Of a stretch of DNA of 64,000 nt, positions 1 through 6,711 are shown piece by piece (position 1 is the first letter of the stretch; each line of letters begins with the position of its first letter). The notes under the pieces are model-generated. The model ran no database searches and was not told where the DNA came from. It saw only the letters and a list, made by a program, of their open reading frames with translations. Source of the stretch: Bacteroidales bacterium. Its GTDB lineage: Bacteria; Bacteroidota; Bacteroidia; Bacteroidales; UBA6680. The position numbers and the translations under genes are program-made. The stretch covers positions 1 to 64,000 of the forward strand of contig JAOARD010000060.1 in NCBI GenBank assembly GCA_025210735.1, read 5' to 3'.

Positions 1-1404
1 AACCAATACTGGTGCTACCTGACCTGAGATTGTTATCTCTAACTCGCCTTTTATTCCTGAACCATCATTTGCCGTTGCAACTACTTTTACTGTTCCATCG
101 GTTACCGCAGTTAACAGTCCTGCATTATCTATTGTTGCAGATCCTGTTCCGTTTGTTACACTCCATGTAACTGTTTTATCTGTTGCATCAGCAGGTAATA
201 CTGCTGCCGACATCTGTAGTGTTCCATCTTTTGCTGTTATTGTGGTAGCATCTGCTGCTCCTGTTACCGTAATTCCAGTAACATTTACATTTGGTACCTG
301 ACCAGAAATGGTTATCTCTAATTCACCCTTTATTCCAGATCCATCGTTTGCTGTGGCAACAACTGTTACCGTTCCGTCCGAAACAGCTGTTACTATACCT
401 GTATTATCAACAACAGCTGATCCTGTTCCGTCATTAATACTCCATGTTACAGTTTTATCAGAAGCATTAAATGGAGTTACTGATGGCCATACCTGAAGGG
501 TTCCGTTATCTGTTGTAATTGTCTTAACAAATCCCGGAGTTGTAAGTGTTATTCTCGTAACATTAATAACAGGTATAACCTGTCCTGATATTGTTATCTC
601 TTTTTGTGCTATAATACCTGATCCGTCGTTAGCTGCCGCAACAACAGTCACTTTGCCATTATCAAGAGCTTTTAAAAGACCTGTATGATTTATTGAAGCT
701 TTACCTGTAGTCTCTGTAACACTCCATGTAACTCTTTTATTTGTTGCATCAGCAGGCAATATATCTGCCGACATCTGTAATGTTCCGTCATCGGTTGTAA
801 TAGACGATGCTCCGGCAGCTCCATTAATTGTTACTGACGTAACCGCTGTTCCTGCAACACCTTTATCACCGGCATTTATCGGACTGTCAGCAACACTATT
901 ATATGCATACTCTTTTACTGTTAATGTCTTTCCTTCAAACGATACCAGTACCCATCCGTAATACTTTTTGCCACCAACAATAAATCTTACTCCTACATAT
1001 TTATCACCTAAACCTCTGAAGTTAGGATCATTTGCATCGCCAATGAATGGTTCAGGGAACGACATTCCCCAATTACCACTATTATCAATAACGGCATCTT
1101 TATCCAGCGCCTGAATATATCTTCCGCCAAAAGGGTTTGTTGCTGTGCCTTTAAGTATAAACTCATTGTTTCCCGCAAAGGTCATATGCATAAACCAATC
1201 TGTTCCCCAATCGTCCCATCTGAAGTTATAATCTTCTGTACCATCATTATTAAAATCAATAGGTACAATGTTAGATGTCCAGCCCGGATCCTCTTTCATT
1301 GTTGATGACACATCAGGGTTAATGTCTGTAAATACAATCTGTGCATGAACTTTACCTGCACATAGCAGCAGTACAAACACAATTGACAAGTAAAATTTGT
1401 TCAT
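1..1404 (-). CDS. Secreted protein with tandem bacterial Ig-like (Big_2-type) domains, 3' part outside the window
   Basis: The frame is open from an ATG at 1404 to the window edge, so 468 N-terminal residues are visible and the C-terminus is missing. Residues 1-22 form a signal peptide ending in VHAQ. Residues ~23-170 are a Trp/Asp/Gly-rich domain containing a YYGWV motif, seen in many Bacteroidota surface proteins. From ~180 there are three Ig-like repeats of about 94 residues (DNA periods 282 and 279 bp), each with a TVTWSV-like strand and a [14 protein letters not shown] strand typical of Big_2 domains. A surface or T9SS-exported adhesin or carbohydrate-associated protein is inferred; a T9SS tail would lie outside the window. 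Family assignment is firm, function is not. Confidence 0.85.
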   Translation of the reverse strand, partial: MNKFYLSIVFVLLLCAGKVHAQIVFTDINPDVSSTMKEDPGWTSNIVPIDFNNDGTEDYNFRWDDWGTDWFMHMTFAGNNEFILKGTATNPFGGRYIQALDKDAVIDNSGNWGMSFPEPFIGDANDPNFRGLGDKYVGVRFIVGGKKYYGWVLVSFEGKTLTVKEYAYNSVADSPINAGDKGVAGTAVTSVTINGAAGASSITTDDGTLQMSADILPADATNKRVTWSVTETTGKASINHTGLLKALDNGKVTVVAAANDGSGIIAQKEITISGQVIPVINVTRITLTTPGFVKTITTDNGTLQVWPSVTPFNASDKTVTWSINDGTGSAVVDNTGIVTAVSDGTVTVVATANDGSGIKGELEITISGQVPNVNVTGITVTGAADATTITAKDGTLQMSAAVLPADATDKTVTWSVTNGTGSATIDNAGLLTAVTDGTVKVVATANDGSGIKGELEITISGQVAPVLV

Positions 1405-1820
1405 TTAATATAGTTTTTATTTAATAATATACATATATGTACATAGCGTATAACGCATAAATCCTTTATAATTTACACCATACAAAGCATAGTTTAAGCA
1501 GATACTGTGCACCGGATCTGATTGAATGCATATTGTTATGTTCTCCAAAAGTACATCATTATAATTAATTACAATAGCTTTTGCATTAGCAAAAAATATA
1601 TAAGCACACAACAATTGATAAACAAGTATACTTTTATTTGTATACACAGTCGATTATAACAAAACGTTATACCACTGATATAAAACCAAATACAATTAAA
1701 GAAGTAAAAAAACATGTTAACATGTATATATTGACGCTGCTTTTTGTTATATTTAACAGAACACAACATATTATATTAATTTTTAAGATAACATATACTT
1801 ATCTAAAAAAACAGAAGACT
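1405..1820. other. Divergent intergenic region
   Basis: AT-rich spacer between the minus-strand Ig-repeat gene and the plus-strand nicotinamidase-like gene. Apart from the minus-strand promoter match at 1546-1574 no motif stands out. A frame extending the nicotinamidase-like gene upstream to 1638 is open but carries no conserved sequence. Confidence 0.5.
1546..1574 (-). promoter_or_regulatory. Bacteroidota-type promoter for the Ig-repeat gene
   Basis: Read on the minus strand, TTG (1572-1574) is followed after 18 bases by TACTTTTG (1546-1553), matching the Bacteroidota -33/-7 pattern (TTG, ~19 nt, TAnnTTTG). This would give a leader of about 135 nt before the ATG at 1404. The prediction rests on motif and spacing only. 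Confidence 0.5.
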
Positions 1821-2477
1821 ATGAGATTTGGGAGATTAAAGTTTTCGGTTCTTACGGCAATCTTTGCACTGCTTATTGCAGGTTTATTTGCCTGTAATAG
1901 CAAACAGAACCAGACAGAGAACAAATTAAAAGAGAGCGCTCTGCTAATAATTGATGTGCAGAACGACTTTTGTCCGGGAGGCGCTCTTGCTGTAAAAGAG
2001 GGCGATAAGATTATTCCGGCAATTAATAAAATGGCTAAAGAGTTTAATCTTGTAATTGCATCAAAAGATTGGCATCAGGATAGTACAGTGCATTTTGAAA
2101 AATGGCCGGTTCATTGTGTAAGGGGTACTAAAGGTGCTGAATTACATAAAGATATTGACACCACTCTTATTGATAAGATAATATTAAAAGGCACAGAGAA
2201 TAGTGATGATGGTTACTCTGCATTTGAGGCAACCAGTATAAACCTTAAGGATTTTCTGAATGAGAGTAAGATTAAAACAGTATATGTTACAGGTTTGGCT
2301 ACTGACTATTGTGTTAAGAGAACTGTTTTAGATGCATTAAGATATGGTTTTGTAACCTATATTGTTACTGATGCTATTAAGGGGGTTAATATTGATCCTA
2401 CCGATTCTGAAACTGCAATTAAAGAGATGACAGAAGCCGGATGTAAGGTTATTTCATCAGAGGATATTGTTAAGTAG
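1821..2477 (+). CDS. Nicotinamidase-like isochorismatase-family lipoprotein
   Basis: 218 residues from the ATG at 1821, chosen because it places a lipoprotein signal directly at the N-terminus (hydrophobic core, then LFAC with Cys25). An in-frame ATG at 1638 would bury the signal. The rest is a cysteine hydrolase of the isochorismatase/PncA family: the catalytic triad is visible as Asp45 (LIIDVQNDF), Lys123 (ILKG) and Cys164 (TDYCV), and the metal site as Asp83/His85 (KDWH) with His91. PncA converts nicotinamide to nicotinate and ammonia in NAD salvage. A lipoprotein form would act in the periplasm on external nicotinamide or a related amide. The family is secure, the substrate inferred. Confidence 0.85.
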   Translation: MRFGRLKFSVLTAIFALLIAGLFACNSKQNQTENKLKESALLIIDVQNDFCPGGALAVKEGDKIIPAINKMAKEFNLVIASKDWHQDSTVHFEKWPVHCVRGTKGAELHKDIDTTLIDKIILKGTENSDDGYSAFEATSINLKDFLNESKIKTVYVTGLATDYCVKRTVLDALRYGFVTYIVTDAIKGVNIDPTDSETAIKEMTEAGCKVISSEDIVK

Positions 2478-2624
2478 AAAATCGGATATAACAATACACA
2501 TTATCACAACTAATCAATTACATATGGATGTGAGTATTCAAAGGCACTTTACATTTATTTAAACATAACATTTTGTGGCTAATTTTTTAGCTGATAGGTA
2601 CAACAATAAGGTTGTGATAATATT

Positions 2625-2674
2625 GGGGTGTTTATGGCACCCCGGAAGCACCGCAAATAAGCGGTGCTTTTTTT
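2625..2674 (+). terminator. Double hairpin with U-tract
   Basis: Two adjacent hairpins: GGGGTG/CACCCC (2625-2643) and AAGCACCGC/GCGGTGCTT (2646-2669) followed by a run of T. The second is a textbook intrinsic terminator. It lies ~170 bp after the nicotinamidase-like gene, so it may instead end a short independent RNA (see findings). Confidence 0.75.
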
Positions 2675-2818
2675 GTGTTCACTTAGCGTAATAAAGGCAC
2701 AATTTATTTAGTGTATGCTGTTTAAAGTTTGATCCCCGATAAATAGCGAAAAAAACAGACATCCGTAAATATCAGTTGTATATACCAGAATTGATAATTA
2801 ACCATTTATAACTGAATA

Positions 2819-3629
2819 CCGCCCTACTCTAAGCGAAACACGTTTTTTGATAATTACTGCCTGATAGTATAATCTCTACTAATAATATATCTGCTCTTTT
2901 ACGCTAAGAGAGGCTACGAGACAGAGCTTGTTAGACTAAATCCTTGGATTTGGTCGGATTCAGAGGAAAAGAATTGATAGCTGTTAATTTACAATTGATA
3001 ATTAACCATTTATAATTGAATGCCGCCCTACTCTAAGCGAAACATGTTTTTTGATAGTTACTGCCTGATAGTATAATCTCTACTAATAATATATCTGCTC
3101 TTTTACGCTAAGAGAGGCTCCGGGATAGAGCTTGTTAGACTAAATCCAAGGATTTGGTAGGATTCAGAGGAAAAGAATTGATAGCTGTTAATTTACAATT
3201 GATAATTAACCATTTATAATTGCCGCCCTACTCTAGGAGAAACACGTTTTTTGATAATTACTTGCCTGATAGTATAATCTCTACTAATAATATATCAGCT
3301 CTTTACGCTAAGAGAGGCTACGAAACAGAGCTTGTTAGACTAAATCCTCGGATTTGGTCGGATTCAGAGGAAAAGAATTGCTTGCTGCCAATTTACAATT
3401 GATAATTAACCATTTATAATTAAATACCACCCTACTCTAAGCGAAATACGTTTTTTGATAGTTACTGCCTGATAGTATAATCTCTACTAATAATATATCT
3501 GCTCTTTTACGCTAAGAGAGGCTACAAGACATAGCTTGTTAGACTAAATCCTCGGATTTGGTCGGATTCAGAGGGAAAGAATTGCTTGCTGCCAATTTAC
3601 AATTGATAATTAACCATTAATAATTACAA
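2819..3629. repeat. Tandem array of four ~204-bp intergenic repeat units
   Basis: Units begin with CCGCCCTACTCT (or a one-base variant) at 2819, 3023, 3223 and 3427, giving periods of 204, 200 and 204 bp; a degenerate fifth start follows at ~3630. Units are more than 90% alike by eye. Each holds GACTAAATCC-NN-GGATTTGGTC, a 10-bp near-perfect inverted repeat whose central dinucleotide varies (TT, AA, TC), an imperfect long-range pair (CTCTAAGCG with CGCTAAGAG-like sequence), and an AT-rich joint. No long ORF is preserved. The same unit recurs at 11343 and 11547, so this is a dispersed family. Function unknown. Confidence 0.9.
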
Positions 3630-3859
3630 CCACTCTAAGTGAGACTTCCGGAGAGTTCTATACATCTGCAATTAAACATTGTAAGCTATATGGTTGTTTA
3701 TAATTTTAGTTTAACAGGCAGGAGTATAATCTTTATTAAATATAAAACGTACAGAATAGTATTAATAGTTGTACCAATGATTAAGATATCTTTAATTAAT
3801 CACATACCTCTGCTTTAACTGACTATTTAATAGATAACAAACAAATTACAAACTATGAT

Positions 3860-4294
3860 ATGAAATATACGGTAGATATAACCATAAACAGGCCAATAGA
3901 GACAGTCATTGATCTGTTTGACAGCCAGCAGAACATGTTTAAGTGGATGCGTGGTTTACAGAGTGTTGAGAATATCTGTGGCGAGCCGGGACAACCGGGT
4001 GCTAAATCAAAGATGTTGTTCCGTATAGGACGACGTACTATTGAGATGGTTGAGACTATTATAGCAAAGGATCTGCCAACAATATTCTGCGGAACATACG
4101 AGGCCAAAGGGGTTTATAACGAGGTAAACAATCGCTTTGTTAAACTATCTGATACAAAAACAAAGATTATTGCCGAACAGTATTTTGAATTTAAGGGAAT
4201 GATGTGGTTTCTGGCTCTTTTAATGCCTAAAGCTTTCAAAAAACAGTCATATAAATACTTAACCGACTTTAAAAATTTTGCAGAATCGGTGTAA
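3860..4294 (+). CDS. SRPBCC (START/Bet v 1-like) family protein
   Basis: 144 residues. The N-terminus (KYTVDITINRPIETVIDLF) and the following Met/Trp-rich helix (QNMFKWMRGLQSVE) match the polyketide cyclase/SRPBCC fold, a helix-grip barrel that binds small hydrophobic ligands. A basic, hydrophobic C-terminal helix ends the protein. No catalytic residues can be assigned. It has no signal peptide and should be cytoplasmic. It lies 37 bp upstream of a YciI lipoprotein gene and is likely co-transcribed with it. The physiological ligand is unknown. Confidence 0.75.
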   Translation: MKYTVDITINRPIETVIDLFDSQQNMFKWMRGLQSVENICGEPGQPGAKSKMLFRIGRRTIEMVETIIAKDLPTIFCGTYEAKGVYNEVNNRFVKLSDTKTKIIAEQYFEFKGMMWFLALLMPKAFKKQSYKYLTDFKNFAESV

Positions 4295-4331
4295 TTGTAA
4301 TATTTTAGGAGATAATAAACTAATAATAATC

Positions 4332-4826
4332 ATGATGAGACCTCTTTACATTGCCTCTTTTGTTCTGATAACTGTTCTTATATCTGCCGGATGTTGTAGT
4401 AATAACAACAAACCAGAAAGCAATACAGATACAGTTACATTTAACGAGAAACTTGCCAAAGAGTATGGTGCCGACAAATACGGCATGAAGAAGTATGTAA
4501 TGGCTTTTCTTAAAAGAGGGCCAAACAGAGACAGAGACTCTGTTGAATCTGCAAATTTACAGAGAGCGCATATGGAAAATATAGGAAGACTTGCCGAAGA
4601 GGGTAAACTTGTTCTGGCAGGTCCATTCTTCGGAGATGATGATCTGCGTGGTATATATATATTTAATGTTGAAACTATAGCTGAAGCTGAAGCCCTTACA
4701 AATACCGATCCTGCAATACAGGCTGGTAGTCTGGTTATGGAGCTCAGAGAGTGGTATGGTTCAGCAGCCCTTATGGGTGTAAATAATACCCACAAAACCC
4801 TATCCAACGCAGATATCAGTCAGTAA
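4332..4826 (+). CDS. YciI-family lipoprotein
   Basis: 164 residues from the ATG at 4332 (MMRPLY); the ATG at 4335 is equally possible. A lipoprotein signal ends at LISAGCC. Residues ~50-150 are a YCII dimeric alpha/beta barrel: YVMAFLKRGP, then QRAHMENIGRLAEEGKLVLAGPF, then a DPAIQAGSLVMELREW C-terminal strand, the usual order in YciI-like proteins. The family is related in fold to muconolactone isomerase, but most members have no known reaction. The lipid anchor places this one at the membrane, less usual for the family. Likely co-expressed with the SRPBCC gene. Confidence 0.8.
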   Translation: MMRPLYIASFVLITVLISAGCCSNNNKPESNTDTVTFNEKLAKEYGADKYGMKKYVMAFLKRGPNRDRDSVESANLQRAHMENIGRLAEEGKLVLAGPFFGDDDLRGIYIFNVETIAEAEALTNTDPAIQAGSLVMELREWYGSAALMGVNNTHKTLSNADISQ

Positions 4827-4843
4827 CTGCTAATTCTAAATAT

Positions 4844-4888
4844 TTATCCTGGCACTTTTACTGCTTTTGCGGTAACTGTGCCGGATAA
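4844..4888. terminator. Long imperfect hairpin after the YciI gene
   Basis: TTATCCTGGCAC (from 4844) pairs with GTGCCGGATAA (to 4888) with one bulge, and the interior forms a second stem TTACTGC/GCGGTAA around TTTT. It begins 18 bp after the stop codon. No clear T-run follows, so termination is probable but not certain. Confidence 0.5.
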
Positions 4889-5546
4889 GTCCTCTACTAT
4901 CCCTGTACAACAATAAAAACAGAACCTCTATCTAAGAAGTGTTTAAAATTTATCCTTTAGTTTTTTTATATGGAAATGTGAAGCCTAATTTCGTTAAATT
5001 CCATTTAAATGGAACCACCATTCGCATAAAATTTGCCTCATTATGCTTCAATTTGCATTGATAAAAAATTCAAAAAACAAATTAAAATAGCTTCTAAATA
5101 ACGTATTATATATTATAGCCGTAACAAATGTTCTTCTATGTTGATGGCAAGACCTTCAATGTTGTTGGCAAATGTTTCAATGTTAATGGCAAGATCTTCA
5201 ATGTTGTTGGCGAATCCTTCAATGTCGTTGGCAAGCTCTTCAATGTCGTTGGCTAATATTTCTATGTTAATGGCAAACATTTCAATGTTGTATGCAACAC
5301 CGTCAAAGTTAATGGCTAATCTTTCAATATTGTAGGCAAATCCTGCTAAGTTAATGGCTAACTCTTCAATGTTATATTCACCAAATTATCAACTAATTGA
5401 GACTATTACAGCAAAAAAAGAACCCGCTGCAACAAATTAATGTATACAACGGGAACTCTAAACCTCGATATTTATGAAAAAATTCATTCTTTACCTATAA
5501 CCTTTTCAGTTTTAAGACAGAACTCACAACATTATCATTCTTATGC
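4889..5546. other. Intergenic region holding the minisatellite
   Basis: Between the YciI gene and the 5547-6224 gene there is no convincing gene. The stretch is AT-rich and contains only the 21-bp repeat array at 5134-5375. Confidence 0.6.
5134..5375. repeat. 21-bp minisatellite, about 11.5 units
   Basis: Units of 21 bp starting with TTCAATG (or a close variant) occur at 5134, 5155, 5176, 5197, 5218, 5239, 5260, 5281, 5302, 5323, 5344 and 5365 with no slippage in period. Read on the minus strand in one frame, every unit is a heptad of the form NIEGLAN/NIEDLAI, with Ile and Leu/Phe alternating 3 and 4 residues apart as in a coiled coil. That frame is bounded by TAA on both sides (stop at 5113-5115) and has no usable upstream start codon. 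It may be a remnant of a coiled-coil gene or a mobile minisatellite. No gene is called. Confidence 0.85.
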
Positions 5547-6224
5547 TTACTTCATATTCTTAATAACCTTGGCAAATATAAACTGATCGCGTTTCAGCTC
5601 CTCATACTGATAGTATGCTGATGCAATTTTACATATACCCATTATCTCTTTATAAATCTCATTAAAAGCAATTATAGCCTCCTCTGATATCTCCTTTGTT
5701 GTACCTTTAAGCCCCTCCTGCTCTACATTAAACTCTTTTGCTTTATCGGCATAACTAATTATAGACTCTATTATCTGCGGATCGGTACCTCTGTCAACAA
5801 TACGCTCCTTAAGTTCATCGGTCATACCTTTCTTAAATGCATACAATAGCTGTATAAACGCCTGCTGATCTCTGTTACGTGCTCTTTTAAGATAAACTTT
5901 GTAACCAAGCTGACGGTTTATCTCTTTTGCTTCGCCATCAAAGTCAACATCAATCTGTATCTTCAGAAACGACAGATCGCGCAACGCCTTAGTCATTATA
6001 TCACTCATTTTCACTGTAGCATCACGAAGCTCCTTTTTACTATCAGCCCCAAGGTATTTGTCAGCAGCACTATCAATTGATACTGCCAGTCCCATAATGT
6101 AGTTCGGGGTCCAGTTAGATCTGATTTTCGAGAGTTCGTTCAGGTTATCTGTAAAACTATTTGTAATAGTTTTTGATGCCGTTAGCATCTCAACATCCTT
6201 GTAACCATATACTCGTTTAGCCAT
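5547..6224 (-). CDS. Predicted alpha-helical protein of unknown function
   Basis: 225 residues from the ATG at 6224 (MAKRVYGYKD); an ATG 33 bp further upstream (6257) adds only a non-conserved leader. No signal peptide or membrane segment. The sequence is rich in Lys, Glu, Ile and Ala and predicted to be nearly all helix, with helical stretches around LNELSKIRSNW, LRDATVKMSDIMTKAL and EEAIIAFNEIYKEIMGICK. I do not recognise the family. It sits between the 21-bp minisatellite and the repeats flanking a KAP ATPase gene on the same strand. Whether it acts with that ATPase is an open guess, as 487 bp separate them. Confidence 0.75.
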   Translation of the reverse strand: MAKRVYGYKDVEMLTASKTITNSFTDNLNELSKIRSNWTPNYIMGLAVSIDSAADKYLGADSKKELRDATVKMSDIMTKALRDLSFLKIQIDVDFDGEAKEINRQLGYKVYLKRARNRDQQAFIQLLYAFKKGMTDELKERIVDRGTDPQIIESIISYADKAKEFNVEQEGLKGTTKEISEEAIIAFNEIYKEIMGICKIASAYYQYEELKRDQFIFAKVIKNMK

Positions 6225-6354
6225 ATCTTTTATCTTTAAAAAATTAACTATTATCAAGTTACGCAGATAAAAGAGTAAAGTAAACAGGTATTTATAATCA
6301 TTTTTACCGTTAAAGGTATTTTTTTTTGATCTTTTTTTCTGATTCGGAACATTG

Positions 6355-6520
6355 AAACAGACAAAGAACCCACCCCAGCCCCTCCAAGGAGGGGAGTTTC
6401 GTGATGGAACGGATGGGTATTGTTATTATAATGGTTTTATACTTTAACTGGTTTTGATGGGGCATTATTCGGTAATCGTCCAAATTCCAGAATCTGGATT
6501 AACGAATAGGGTTGGTATTA
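6355..6520. repeat. Dispersed intergenic element, copy 1
   Basis: Begins with a C-rich/G-rich palindrome (CCCCTCCAAGGAGGGG, 6379-6394), followed by GTTTCGTGATGGAAC, a TGTTATTATAATGGTT segment, and an imperfect inverted repeat around CCAGAATCTGG (6487-6497). The same order of blocks recurs near 9700-9870, and the first block again at ~6640-6690. The copies flank the KAP ATPase gene. Confidence 0.7.
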
Positions 6521-6597
6521 ATGTTGGTTCAGAGAAATTTCAATTATATGAAGGATCAAACGATTTCAACGATATAAAGATTCGGGACGATTTGAAT

Positions 6598-6638
6598 GTT
6601 CCAAAAAGGGTCAGACATCCCCTGACCCTTTTTGGAAC
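6598..6638. terminator. 17-bp perfect inverted repeat downstream of the KAP ATPase gene
   Basis: Arms 6598-6614 (GTTCCAAAAAGGGTCAG) and 6622-6638 are perfect inverse complements around a 7-nt loop, and pairing continues outward with several A-T and G-U pairs. It lies 74 bp after the stop of the minus-strand ATPase gene, so a terminator role is plausible; it could also be part of the dispersed intergenic repeat. Confidence 0.6.
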
Positions 6639-6711
6639 GTTTAAACAGACAATGAACCACCCAATTCCTCCCTCGAAGGAAGTTTGTTGATGGAACCAAA
6701 ATCATTGGCGT

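Noticed and set aside
1638..1820. Upstream extension of the nicotinamidase-like gene
   Set aside because: The extension has no conserved residues and would bury the lipoprotein signal that starts at 1821.
3220..3402. Open frame of 60 codons inside the 204-bp repeats
   Set aside because: It crosses the repeat unit boundaries, is not preserved in the other copies, and has no conserved protein features.
2819..3629. Repeat array considered as a CRISPR
   Set aside because: Units are ~204 bp and contiguous with no spacer-repeat alternation and no cas genes nearby.
4346..4807. Minus-strand 153-codon frame opposite the YciI gene
   Set aside because: The plus strand holds a clear YciI domain with lipoprotein signal; the minus frame has no features.
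5138..5335. Plus-strand 65-codon frame over the 21-bp repeats
   Set aside because: It is a by-product of a period divisible by three; the minus-strand reading is the one with coiled-coil regularity, and neither is called as a gene.
6454..6690. Plus-strand 78-codon frame between the helical protein and the KAP gene
   Set aside because: It lies wholly in the dispersed intergenic element and crosses the long inverted repeat at 6598-6638.
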